Made by a program: the position numbers and the translations under genes. Shown here in pieces: positions 35,968 to 46,229 of a stretch of 64,000 bases of DNA (within the stretch, counting starts at the first letter, position 1; the number at the start of each line of letters is the position of its first letter). Source of the stretch: Afipia sp. Root123D2 (lineage in GTDB: Bacteria > Pseudomonadota > Alphaproteobacteria > Rhizobiales > Xanthobacteraceae); the NCBI RefSeq assembly GCF_001425835.1, contig NZ_LMDP01000001.1, positions 1,731,838 to 1,795,837 on the forward strand. The letters run 5' to 3'. The notes under the pieces were generated by a model. The model had not been told where the DNA came from. It ran no database searches and saw nothing but the letters and a program-made list of their open reading frames with translations.

Positions 35968-36864
35968 TCAATCGCGCGATATGGACAGCCCCGCGAGAAG
36001 CGGCGCGTACGCGGCGAGCCTGCGGGATACGAACTCCGTGAAGAGCCGCACGCGCTTCGTCTTGCGTGTCTCCCCCTGTGTGAGGAGCCAAACCGTTCCG
36101 TACATGTGCAGGTCGGTACCCGGCACCCTCACCAGTAGGGGGTCGGCATCGCCAACGAAGCACGGCAGTGTCGTCATCCCGAGCCCTTGCCGTACAGCGA
36201 CGATCTGCGCCTCGGCGTCTGTGGTCCTGAATGGAACCCCCGTGGTGCGAACCTCACCCTCGCTGGCCCAGTCCGGGATGCCATGAATGCTTATGACGAT
36301 CCACCGGATGGGATCAGGCGCGCCCGCACGCCACGCGGCTAGTCCATCGCGAGACATGTAGACGCCGCCGAACAGCTCCGGTCCCTTCAGGCCATGAAGA
36401 TTGAGCGGCAGGGTTTTGCGGTCGTAGACGACGCGGATCGCGACGTCGGCCTCCCGGTTGGTCAGATTTGCCAGCTCGCCGGACGACAGGATTTCCATCT
36501 CGATGTCCGGATGCAGACGCGCGAAATCGGCGAAGTCCGGCATGAGCAGGTGTGTCGCGAGGGGCGGCGCCAACGTCACCCGCAGAAGCCCGCGCACGCT
36601 CTGGTCGCGCCCGAAGACGCGCGTCTCCAGCAGGTGCGACGACGCTTCCATCTGGTCCGCGAACTCGAGGACCTCCTCGCCCGCAGCCGTCAGGCGGTAG
36701 CCCGAAGGCAGCTTTTCGAACATGTGGACCCCGAGGCGTTCCTCAAGTTGGGCGATGCGTCGCAGCACGGTCGCGTGGTTCACACCGAGGCGCTCGGCGG
36801 CAGCCCGCACCGAGCCTCCGCGCGCGACGGCAAGAAAGTAGCGAACGTCATCCCAGTCGATCAT
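35968..36864 (-). CDS. LysR family transcriptional regulator
   Basis: A 298-residue LysR-type regulator. The HTH is MIDWDDVRYFLAVARGGSVRAAAERLGVNHATVLRRIAQLEERLG, followed by a substrate-binding domain (GLLRVTLAPPLATHLLMPDFADFARLHPDIEMEI). The ATG at 36864 begins the normal N-terminus. It is divergent from the SDR gene at 37098 across 233 bases, so it likely controls the SDR and reductase pair. Confidence 0.92.
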   Translation of the reverse strand: MIDWDDVRYFLAVARGGSVRAAAERLGVNHATVLRRIAQLEERLGVHMFEKLPSGYRLTAAGEEVLEFADQMEASSHLLETRVFGRDQSVRGLLRVTLAPPLATHLLMPDFADFARLHPDIEMEILSSGELANLTNREADVAIRVVYDRKTLPLNLHGLKGPELFGGVYMSRDGLAAWRAGAPDPIRWIVISIHGIPDWASEGEVRTTGVPFRTTDAEAQIVAVRQGLGMTTLPCFVGDADPLLVRVPGTDLHMYGTVWLLTQGETRKTKRVRLFTEFVSRRLAAYAPLLAGLSISRD

Positions 36865-37097
36865 GGTGCAATCCTGCACCGCGCGGTGCGCCTTCCAAAG
36901 TCCGTATCTAACACATCGAGCAGCAGCGCGGGCGGTCATCATAGCCTATGCCGACAAGCACGGCCCAATTCCGACGTCCAGCCGGATCGATTTCGCACCA
37001 CCGATGTGCGCGCTTCCGCACTCAACAACGGACGCCGGTGGGTCCATTTCGAGGTTCTCGGAGGCAGACGCTGTCCGACACCACGAAAGGAGAAGTT

Positions 37098-37832
37098 ATG
37101 GGAAAGCTTGACGGTAAGGTTGCAGTCATCACGGGTGGATCGAGCGGCATGGCGCTGGCGAGCGCGAAGCGGTTCGTTGAAGAAGGCGCCTATGTTTTCA
37201 TCACGGGCCGGAGACAGAAGGCACTCGACGAGGCCATCAAGCTGATTGGGCGGAACGTAACCGGCGTGCGCGGCGATGCGGCCAATCTCGACGACCTCGA
37301 CCGCCTGTTCGATACAGTCAAGCGGGAAAAGGGCAGGATCGACGTCCTGTATGCGAGCGCCGGCACGGGCGAAGCCGTCCCACTGGGCGAGATTACCGAG
37401 CAGCATTTCGATGCGACCTTCGGCCTGAATACGCGCGGCACGCTGTTTACGGTGCAGAAGGCGCTGCCGCTGTTCAACGATGGCGGATCGATCTTCATGA
37501 CCGGTTCAGTTGCTTCGGTGAAAGGTTTTCCTGGTTACAGCGTGTACGCGGCGAGCAAAGCGGCGTTGCACGCATTCGCACGCGGATGGCTCAACGAGCT
37601 GAAGGGCCGGAATATCCGGGTGAACGTGCTGCACCCGGGACCGATCGCCACACCGATGCAGGACCAGGTTCTCGACGAGGAAGCGAAGCGGATGTTCGAA
37701 TCCCTGATCCCGCGAGGAAAGATGGGCCGTCCTGAGGAAATTGCGGCGGCCGCGCTGTTTCTTGCTTCAGACGATTCGAGCTTCGTGAACGGGCTGGAGT
37801 TGTCCGTCGACGGCGGCTTCTCGGCCATCTGA
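37098..37832 (+). CDS. SDR family oxidoreductase with altered glycine motif
   Basis: A 244-residue short-chain dehydrogenase. The ATG at 37098 has AAAGGAG seven bases upstream. The cofactor motif reads TGGSSGMALA, with Ala where classical SDRs have the third Gly. The catalytic YAASK (VYAASKAAL) and C-terminal GLELSVDGGFSAI are normal. It is in one operon with the reductase gene 40 bases downstream and is divergent from a LysR gene. The substrate is unknown. Confidence 0.9.
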   Translation: MGKLDGKVAVITGGSSGMALASAKRFVEEGAYVFITGRRQKALDEAIKLIGRNVTGVRGDAANLDDLDRLFDTVKREKGRIDVLYASAGTGEAVPLGEITEQHFDATFGLNTRGTLFTVQKALPLFNDGGSIFMTGSVASVKGFPGYSVYAASKAALHAFARGWLNELKGRNIRVNVLHPGPIATPMQDQVLDEEAKRMFESLIPRGKMGRPEEIAAAALFLASDDSSFVNGLELSVDGGFSAI

Positions 37833-37872
37833 AGGGCCGGGGAATCATATCAACACGAAGCGGAGAAGTATT

Positions 37873-38475
37873 ATGAGCTACGCGATTGTAGGATTCGGTA
37901 AGATAGGCCAGGCTCTCGCCTACGCCTTCGCCCGTAAGAATATCGACGTGACCGTTGCGAGCCGCCGGCCGCCCGAGGCGTTGGCGCCGCAGGCTCGGGC
38001 GATTGGACCGACGGTCGTCGCCAAGTCGCTGCGGGAAGCACTCGAGGCCGACACAATCATCTTGGCGGTCCCATTCGGGGAGCATCACGAGGTTGCGAAG
38101 GCCCTGCCGAACTGGAAAGGCAAGACGGTCATCGACGCGATGAACTCGTTTCCAGCCCTCCCTGAAGAACTGGACGGCCTCCCGTCCTCCGCCTTCGTTG
38201 CGAAGTCGTTCACCGGCGCCAAGTTCGTGAAAGGCTTCAATCATTTGATTGCGGCCACTCTGGCTACCGATCCGGTCGTCGAGGGCGGCCACCGGGTCGT
38301 CTTTCTGTCGAGCGACGACGAGGAAGCGATCGCTCCCGTGGCGGCCTTGGCCAAACAACTCGGGTTTGCACCCGTCAAGCTGGGAAAGCTCAACGAGGGT
38401 GGCGCGCTGGTGCACGCACGCGGCCGCACTTGGGGCCAGCTCATCTTCCACGATTTGTTCAAGAAGGAGCAGTAA
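37873..38475 (+). CDS. NADPH-dependent F420 reductase-like protein
   Basis: A 200-residue protein with an N-terminal Rossmann fold: MSYAIVGFGKIGQALAYAF, GxGxxG at 7-12, then a Ser-Arg-Arg cluster (ASRRPP) favouring NADP. The family is related to F420:NADP oxidoreductases and ferric-reductase-like NADP-binding proteins. Alphaproteobacteria of this group are not known for F420, so another electron carrier is likely. It is second gene of the SDR operon. The reading frame continues past the TAA for another 60 codons (see 38476-38658). Confidence 0.82.
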   Translation: MSYAIVGFGKIGQALAYAFARKNIDVTVASRRPPEALAPQARAIGPTVVAKSLREALEADTIILAVPFGEHHEVAKALPNWKGKTVIDAMNSFPALPEELDGLPSSAFVAKSFTGAKFVKGFNHLIAATLATDPVVEGGHRVVFLSSDDEEAIAPVAALAKQLGFAPVKLGKLNEGGALVHARGRTWGQLIFHDLFKKEQ

Positions 38476-38658
38476 TCGATCTACGACCATGTGATCGACG
38501 CCGAGAACTGGTCGCGCGCTAACTTCTTCGAGCAGCGCGCGACCGAATATTTTGAAGGCCACAAAGTCGCGAGGGTTGGATTGGGCCTGACGGCGTATGG
38601 GCGCCGTTCGAAGAGCGGGGAGACGCCCGACAGAGCGGCAGATCTCCGGGTCGCCTAG
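38476..38658 (+). other. Open frame without start codon directly after the reductase gene
   Basis: In frame with the upstream gene and following its TAA, 60 codons read SIYDHVIDAENWSRANFFEQ, then RATEYFEGHKVARVGLGL and TAYGRRSKSG, to a TAG at 38656-38658. Composition is protein-like, but there is no ATG; the only start would be a GTG about 6 codons in. It may be the remnant of a third island gene. Not recognised. Confidence 0.25.
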
Positions 38659-38736
38659 CATCTATCGACTGCTTTCGATGGCCTAGGGTTCACTCGAGTG
38701 TCCTCTGCTATCCGATGCTACTCCACGGAACTCCTT

Positions 38737-38751
38737 TCACTCCCACTCGAT
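38737..38751. repeat. Direct repeat at guaA 3' end (candidate att site, proximal copy)
   Basis: TCACTCCCACTCGAT, the last five codons of guaA including its stop, matches 35410-35424 at 14 of 15 positions. Confidence 0.5.
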
Positions 38752-40332
38752 GGTGCCGGGGGGCTTTGACGTCACGTCATACACTACGCGGTTGACGCCC
38801 TTGACCTCGTTGATGATCCGCGTCGCAACCTGCCCGAGAAACTTCATATCGAACGGATAGAAGTCCGCCGTCATGCCGTCGGTCGACGTCACCGCGCGCA
38901 GACCGACAACAAATTCGTAAGTCCGCCCGTCGCCCATCACGCCGACGGTCTTCACCGGCAACAGCACCGCAAAGGCCTGCCAGATCGTGTCGTACAACCC
39001 GGCGCGACGAATTTCATCGATATAGACCGCATCGGCCTGCCGCAGGATGTCGAGTTTCTCGACCGTGATCTCGCCAGGGCAGCGGATCGCAAGACCCGGC
39101 CCGGGGAATGGATGGCGGCCGACGAACACGTCCGGCAAACCAAGCTCGCGGCCCAATGCACGGACCTCATCCTTGAATAGTTCACGCAGCGGCTCGACCA
39201 GCTTCATGTTCATGCGCGCCGGCAGACCGCCGACATTGTGGTGCGACTTGATCGTGACCGACGGGCCGCCGGTGAACGAGACGCTTTCGATCACGTCGGG
39301 ATAGAGCGTGCCCTGCGCCAGGAAATCCGCGCCGCCGATCTTCTTGGCCTCGGCATCAAACACATCGATGAACAGCTTTCCGATAATCTTGCGCTTCTGT
39401 TCGGGATCCGTGACGCCGGATAGCTCGCCGAGAAATTGCTTCGACGCATCAACATGAACCAGCGGGATATTATAGTGGTGGCGAAATAGATCGACGACCG
39501 TTTCGGCCTCCGCCAGCCGCAGCAGGCCATGATCAACGAACACGCAGGTGAGCTGATCGCCGATCGCTTCATGGATCAATACGGCCGCAACGGCTGAATC
39601 GACACCGCCGGACAGGCCGCAGATCACCCTGCCCTTGCCGACCTGTGCGCGAATCTTCTCGATCGCTTCCTCGCGGAATGCACGCATGGTCCAGTCGCCG
39701 GTCAGGCCCGCGACCTTGCGGACGAAATTGCGGATCAGCTTCGCGCCGTCCGGCGTGTGCACCACCTCGGGGTGGAATTGCATCGCGTAGAATTTGCGCT
39801 TGTCGTCGGCGATCACTGAAATCGGCGAACCCGCTGCTTTCGCCACACCGCGGAAGCCTTCTGGCAATTTGGTGACGCGATCGCCGTGGCTCATCCAGAC
39901 GTCGTACTTGCCGCCCTTCTCCCACACCCCGTCGAACAACGCGCAATCGTCCGTGACCTCGATCGCCGCGCGACCAAACTCGCGATGATGACCGGCCTCG
40001 ACGACACCGCCGAGCTGCTGCGCCATCGTCTGCTCGCCGTAGCAGATGCCGAGCACCGGGATGCCTGCGGTCAGGATCGACATCGGCGCGGCGGGGGCAT
40101 TGTCGTCCAGCACCGAGGCCGGGCCGCCGGACAGGATCACGGCTTTGGGCTTCATCTCCCGGAATGCCGCCTCGGCCTTCTGGAACGGGACGATCTCGGA
40201 ATAGACGCCTTCCTCGCGGACCCGGCGCGCGATCAACTGAGTGACCTGACTGCCGAAATCGACGATCAGAATCTTGTCGTGTTCAGGCGCCGTAAGCGGC
40301 GCCGGTTTGCTGCTGGCTTGGGATGTGGTCAT
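38737..40332 (-). CDS. guaA: GMP synthase (glutamine-hydrolysing)
   Basis: Aminates XMP to GMP using glutamine. It has 531 residues. The class I amidotransferase domain has C97 ([11 protein letters not shown]) with H187 and E189 (QFHPEV). The ATP-pyrophosphatase domain has the PP-loop SGGVDS at 241-246. The C-terminal dimerisation domain ends in PPGTIEWE. The last codons are a known target for integrating elements, and a near copy of that sequence lies 3.3 kb downstream. Confidence 0.98.
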   Translation of the reverse strand: MTTSQASSKPAPLTAPEHDKILIVDFGSQVTQLIARRVREEGVYSEIVPFQKAEAAFREMKPKAVILSGGPASVLDDNAPAAPMSILTAGIPVLGICYGEQTMAQQLGGVVEAGHHREFGRAAIEVTDDCALFDGVWEKGGKYDVWMSHGDRVTKLPEGFRGVAKAAGSPISVIADDKRKFYAMQFHPEVVHTPDGAKLIRNFVRKVAGLTGDWTMRAFREEAIEKIRAQVGKGRVICGLSGGVDSAVAAVLIHEAIGDQLTCVFVDHGLLRLAEAETVVDLFRHHYNIPLVHVDASKQFLGELSGVTDPEQKRKIIGKLFIDVFDAEAKKIGGADFLAQGTLYPDVIESVSFTGGPSVTIKSHHNVGGLPARMNMKLVEPLRELFKDEVRALGRELGLPDVFVGRHPFPGPGLAIRCPGEITVEKLDILRQADAVYIDEIRRAGLYDTIWQAFAVLLPVKTVGVMGDGRTYEFVVGLRAVTSTDGMTADFYPFDMKFLGQVATRIINEVKGVNRVVYDVTSKPPGTIEWE

Positions 40333-40460
40333 GGACAGGAATTACGCGACCCGCCGCAGGGCGGCAATGGGGTTTTGGCGATAGCCCGCCACCGTTCCAC
40401 CGCTATAGGACATTCCGCATAGGTTCGAATTCCTCACATCGCCCGGGCCCGCCAACCGGA

Positions 40461-40481
40461 ACTTCATCCTCCGGATGAAGT
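40461..40481 (-). terminator. Hairpin after rsmB-like gene
   Basis: A perfect 9-bp stem, ACTTCATCC / GGATGAAGT, with a 3-nt loop lies immediately after the stop codon of the minus-strand methyltransferase gene. Confidence 0.5.
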
Positions 40482-40482
40482 G

Positions 40483-41781
40483 TCAGCCGCGCCGGAGGAT
40501 CGAAACGAAAAACCCGTCAGTTCCGGTCCGCGCCGGGGTCATCAGCAGCCCCTCAGGCGTCTGATGCGTCGCGGCCAGGAATTCCCCCGCGCGCTCGCCC
40601 AGTGCGCCTGCGACCGCCGCCGGCGGCACGACTGCGAATCCGGAGTGCCGAGCCGTGAAGGCTGTGATCTGGTCGCCGTTTTCCTGCGGCAGCACTGAGC
40701 AGGTTATATAGGCAATCCTTCCGCCCGATTTCACCAAAGGCGCCGCCCGATCAAGGACTTCAAGCTGATCCTTGATCCGGACATCGAGCGCGCCGGGACG
40801 CATCCGCCATTTGGCATCGGGATTGCGTCGCCATGTTCCGGTGCCGGTACATGGCGCGTCGATCACCACCAGGTCGGCCGAAGCCCTGATGTCGCTCAGC
40901 GTGTCGTCCGGCCCTTTCGGGGTGCGGACATCGGCATTATGGACCCCGGCGCGGGACAGCCGCTCATGGATCGGCGCAAGCTGGCGCTTGTCGCGGTCCG
41001 TCGCAATGAGCCGTCCCTTGCCCTGCATCATGGCAGCCAGCGCGAGTGTCTTGCCGCCTGCCCCCGCGCACATGTCGATGACCTGTTCGCCGGGCTTCGC
41101 GCCGGTCAGCAGGGCCGCCAGTTGCGAACCCTCGTCCTGGACTTCGATGCCGCCCTTGATGAAGTCCTCTTCGGCGTGAACGCCGGGATTGCGGGCGTCG
41201 GCCCCAAGATCGATCCGCAGACCGATCGGCGACCACGGGGTTTTCCGTGCGCCGAGATGCGCCAGTGACGTCAGCGCCTTCTCCGGCTTCGCCTTCAGCG
41301 TGTTGACCCGGAGATCGAGCGGCGCCCGGCTGGCCATGGCGGCCGCTTCCGCGACGCGAGCCTCGCCGAACACGCGCTTCAGATGGGAATCGAGCCATTC
41401 GGGATAATCACCGGCGACGTACGACGGCGCCCCGTCAAGGCTGCGCGATGTAAGCGCGGCGCGCTCGGTTTCAGTCAGCGGCTCGGGCGCAAAACGCGAC
41501 CCATCGCACAATGCGGAAATCGCATCGGCGTCGAGACCACGTTCGAGTTTCAGCATGCCGAGCAAGCGCGCGCGCGGCGTATCGGCGTCCAGCAGCCATG
41601 CGCTCGACGCCCGGCGGCGCAGCACATCGAACACCAGACCGGCAATGGCTGCGCGATCGCCGGATCCGGCGAAACGATGCGCCGTGCCCCATTCCTTGAG
41701 CGCTTTCTGGGCCGGAATACGTTGCGCGTCGATGGCGCCGAGAACTTCGATGGCTGCGGATAAACGCGCGGCTGGCGTCAT
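40483..41781 (-). CDS. RsmB/NOP family RNA (cytosine-5-)-methyltransferase
   Basis: A 432-residue SAM-dependent methyltransferase. The N-terminal NusB-like helical part (about 1-140) is followed by the NOP2/Sun catalytic domain. SAM binding is at VIDMCAGAGGKTLALAA, and the two Cys motifs DAPCTGTGTWRRNPDAKW and YITCSVLPQEN provide the catalytic and release Cys. It most likely methylates 16S rRNA. It lies between the MAPEG gene and guaA on the same strand. Confidence 0.93.
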   Translation of the reverse strand: MTPAARLSAAIEVLGAIDAQRIPAQKALKEWGTAHRFAGSGDRAAIAGLVFDVLRRRASSAWLLDADTPRARLLGMLKLERGLDADAISALCDGSRFAPEPLTETERAALTSRSLDGAPSYVAGDYPEWLDSHLKRVFGEARVAEAAAMASRAPLDLRVNTLKAKPEKALTSLAHLGARKTPWSPIGLRIDLGADARNPGVHAEEDFIKGGIEVQDEGSQLAALLTGAKPGEQVIDMCAGAGGKTLALAAMMQGKGRLIATDRDKRQLAPIHERLSRAGVHNADVRTPKGPDDTLSDIRASADLVVIDAPCTGTGTWRRNPDAKWRMRPGALDVRIKDQLEVLDRAAPLVKSGGRIAYITCSVLPQENGDQITAFTARHSGFAVVPPAAVAGALGERAGEFLAATHQTPEGLLMTPARTGTDGFFVSILRRG

Positions 41782-41807
41782 GGGAATCTTTCAGTTTGGC
41801 GCGATCG

Positions 41808-42227
41808 TCAGATCACGAGCAGAAGCCTGAGCGCGAAATAAACCCACATCGCGAGCAGGACGAGAACGCCGGCGAACCATGCCAGCGACCGCTGCTGGAC
41901 GTTGTTCGAAGTGATGAAGATACCGGCATGGATCAGCCGGGTGACGACGAAGACCCAGGACAGCACGACAATGATGAGATCGGTCTGACGCAACGGCAAT
42001 GCAAGCGCGATCAGCGCATAGAACAATACCGGAAGCTGAAACTGGTTGTTGAAGCAGTTGCCGACCTGCATCGAACGCGCCGGCCAATTCTGGCCCAGCG
42101 CTATATCCTTGAAGGTAATCTCGCGTGACCTCAGGGACGTTGTGCGCACGCCGGCCACCATGAACAGCAGAGCAAATACGAGACCCACCTGAACGAAAAC
42201 CGGCAGCAGAACCATCTGAACAGTCAT
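41808..42227 (-). CDS. MAPEG family membrane protein
   Basis: A 139-residue protein with four hydrophobic helices. It matches the MAPEG superfamily (FNNQFQLPVLFYALIALAL, VLSWVFVVTRLIHAGIFITSNNVQQRSLAW). Eukaryotic members are glutathione-linked; bacterial ones are mostly uncharacterised. The ATG at 42227 has AGGAA just upstream; an in-frame GTG four codons earlier is possible. The gap to rsmB is 26 bases, so they may be co-transcribed. Confidence 0.85.
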   Translation of the reverse strand: MTVQMVLLPVFVQVGLVFALLFMVAGVRTTSLRSREITFKDIALGQNWPARSMQVGNCFNNQFQLPVLFYALIALALPLRQTDLIIVVLSWVFVVTRLIHAGIFITSNNVQQRSLAWFAGVLVLLAMWVYFALRLLLVI

Positions 42228-42309
42228 GGAATTCCTCACTTTCAGGCCGACGCCCCGCTATAGCGGCGCGCCCTCGCCCTGACAATCGACAGGAAGTCCA
42301 ATTCCGGCA

Positions 42310-43101
42310 ATGAACCCGCATCGCAGCTACTGCGACCAACCCACGAAGCGCGGGTTCTGGACAAACCGCGCAATCGCGGGTGCGGCAATGATCTACATTC
42401 TGGCGATAGGCGCCGGTATCGCAGGCGCATTCGGTGGCTGGATTGGCGGGATACTCGCCGCCACGGTCGCGGGCATCGACGTCAGTTCCACTGCGGGCGT
42501 CAATGGCCAGCTCGCAGTTCTCGCAATCGGCCCTGCTGGAGCGGTGGTCGGCATGCTGGCAGCCATCGCCCTCACACTCGTCATCAAAGATGGCTGCCGT
42601 TCGCTGCGGGACATCTGGACCAAAACCTCTCTGGTCATCGCCATGATCGGGATTCTGGTGGCAGGCACTCTCGGCCTGCGTGCTTCTGCCTTCAATCATC
42701 TCGGCCTGATCGCAACGGCCCCGGCCGTGGAATTCGAGATTCGCCTGCCGGCCACCGCTGCATCGGCCCTTTCAACCGGTGGGCGCAGCCAGACCCAGGT
42801 CGAACTCCACACCGACCAGAACCAGACGCTCGCGCAGATCGACCGCAATCTTCAAAACGCAAACGACGGACGGTTCATTCTCCGCGGTCACGTGCCGCTG
42901 GAATTCCGCACCGCCAAGCGCGTCGTGGTGATCAACCTGCCCGGTCAGGGCTACCGCGCGTTCAGGCTGCGCCTCCCGGCCAATCCAAGTCCATCGAACG
43001 AGTTCGGACCGTGGCATCTGCCCGATAGGACCGGCGGCGGGATCAGCACCGTGTTCGCCGTCCCCGATGACGCCTACGCCATTCGCTATCGCGTGCTCTG
43101 A
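42310..43101 (+). CDS. Hypothetical membrane-anchored protein
   Basis: A 263-residue protein not assigned to a family. Three hydrophobic helices fall in the first 130 residues (AMIYILAIGAGIAGAFGGWIGG, LAVLAIGPAGAVVGMLAAIALTL, LVIAMIGILVAGTLGL). A soluble C-terminal domain of about 130 residues follows (APAVEFEIRLPATAAS, then GRFILRGHVPLEFR and GYRAFRLRLPANPS). The C-terminal part looks beta-rich and probably faces the periplasm. It is divergent from the MAPEG gene. Confidence 0.65.
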   Translation: MNPHRSYCDQPTKRGFWTNRAIAGAAMIYILAIGAGIAGAFGGWIGGILAATVAGIDVSSTAGVNGQLAVLAIGPAGAVVGMLAAIALTLVIKDGCRSLRDIWTKTSLVIAMIGILVAGTLGLRASAFNHLGLIATAPAVEFEIRLPATAASALSTGGRSQTQVELHTDQNQTLAQIDRNLQNANDGRFILRGHVPLEFRTAKRVVVINLPGQGYRAFRLRLPANPSPSNEFGPWHLPDRTGGGISTVFAVPDDAYAIRYRVL

Positions 43102-43174
43102 CGGATCAGGGTGCCGGAAATTTCATGACCAAAAAATTTGTGACGACCAGTATTTAAATAACCGAAAAATTTAT

Positions 43175-43209
43175 GGCTCCCTTCATCGCTGTTTCCGATG
43201 AAGGGAGCC
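43175..43209 (-). terminator. Strong terminator between convergent genes
   Basis: A perfect 14-bp stem, GGCTCCCTTCATCG / CGATGAAGGGAGCC, with a 7-nt loop. On the minus strand it is followed by ATAAATTTTT. It serves the curA-like gene and probably also ends the plus-strand gene. Confidence 0.8.
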
Positions 43210-43244
43210 ACTTCTCGTTGGCTTTCACGTCGTGCTTTTTTACG

Positions 43245-44279
43245 TCACGCTTTATCCGCCCCGACGCGCACGAGTTGCTTGCCGAAATTGGCGCCTTTCA
43301 GCAGGCCGATGAAAGCAGCCGGCGCGCTCTCGAGTCCTTCGGTCACGAACTCCTTGTGCTTGACCTTGCCCTCACGCACCCACTGCGGCATGTCGCGAAT
43401 GAAGTCAGGGAATTTGTCGGCGAAGTCGCTGACAATGAAGCCGCGGAAATTCAGGCGCTTCACCAGAATGGCGCGCATGATCGAGTTAGCCCAAGGCGGC
43501 GGCGGCGTGTCCTTGCCGTAGATCGTGTTGTAGTCGGCGATCAGGCCGCACACCGGAATTCGGGAGAACGCATTGAGTAGTGGAAATACGGCGTCAAATA
43601 CCTTGCCGCCGACGTTCTCGAAATAGACGTCGATGCCCTTGGGGCAAGCTTCCTTGAGCTTCGCTGCAAGGTTCGGATCGCGATGATCGATGCAATCGTC
43701 AAAGCCGAGCTCGTTCTTGACGTAGTCGCACTTCTCCTTGCCGCCGGCGATGCCGACCGCACGGGCGCCCTTGATCTTCGCGATCTGCCCAACCGCCGAT
43801 CCCACGGCGCCGGATGCCGCCGCCACCACCACCGTCTCGCCGGCCTTCGGCTTGCCGATTTCGAGCAGGCCCGTGTAGGCCGTCATGCCCGGCATCCCGA
43901 GCACACCCACCGCCGTCGAAATCGGCGCAATCTTGGGATCGACCTTGCGCAGGCCCTTGCCGTCGGACAGCGCGTATTGCTGCCACCCGATGTGCGCAAG
44001 AACGACGTCACCCTTGGCAAATCCCGGATTGTTCGACGCCGCGACTTCGCAGACCGTGCCGCCTTCCATCACGCCGTCGACCGGCACCGGAGCCGAATAG
44101 GACGGCCCGTCGCTCATGCGGCCGCGCATGTAGGGATCAAGCGACAACCAGATCGTGCGCAGCAGAACTTGTCCCTCGCCCGGCGTGGGGACCGGATAAT
44201 CCTCGATGCGGAAATTGGCGGCGGTCGGCTCGCCGACCGGGCGCGATGCGAGAACGATACGTTTGGCTGATGCGGACAT
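43245..44279 (-). CDS. NADP-dependent MDR oxidoreductase (CurA / prostaglandin reductase-like)
   Basis: A 344-residue leukotriene B4 dehydrogenase-type medium-chain reductase. It has WLSLDPYMRGRMSDGPSY at the N-terminus, AASGAVGSAVGQIAKIKGARAVGIAGG in the NADP domain and DVYFENVGGKVFDAVFPLLN. It is expected to reduce double bonds of alpha,beta-unsaturated ketones or aldehydes. The ATG at 44279 has GAGGAAAT upstream. It ends at a strong terminator. Confidence 0.92.
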   Translation of the reverse strand: MSASAKRIVLASRPVGEPTAANFRIEDYPVPTPGEGQVLLRTIWLSLDPYMRGRMSDGPSYSAPVPVDGVMEGGTVCEVAASNNPGFAKGDVVLAHIGWQQYALSDGKGLRKVDPKIAPISTAVGVLGMPGMTAYTGLLEIGKPKAGETVVVAAASGAVGSAVGQIAKIKGARAVGIAGGKEKCDYVKNELGFDDCIDHRDPNLAAKLKEACPKGIDVYFENVGGKVFDAVFPLLNAFSRIPVCGLIADYNTIYGKDTPPPPWANSIMRAILVKRLNFRGFIVSDFADKFPDFIRDMPQWVREGKVKHKEFVTEGLESAPAAFIGLLKGANFGKQLVRVGADKA

Positions 44280-44380
44280 GGCATTTCCTCGGCTGATTAT
44301 GACTGGCGTCATGTGTAGCCGAGGTAGCATGGCATTGCCACGCCTGACGACGCGCGAAGCATCACCGACAGGTTATTGGC

Positions 44381-44398
44381 ACAGCCTCGAGAGGCTGT
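44381..44398 (-). terminator. Hairpin after guaB
   Basis: ACAGCCT / AGGCTGT stem with a 4-nt loop, 1 base after the guaB stop codon; no strong T-tract. Confidence 0.4.
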
Positions 44399-44399
44399 T

Positions 44400-46229
<1,830 letters not shown>

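Noticed and set aside
35620-36138. 172-codon plus-strand frame near the guaA-type repeat, considered as an integrase remnant
   Set aside because: No integrase motif (no R-H-R-Y context) and most of it overlaps the LysR gene in antisense.
37098-38475. Considered the SDR/reductase pair as an F420 cofactor system
   Set aside because: No F420 biosynthesis genes and the family name alone does not imply F420 use.
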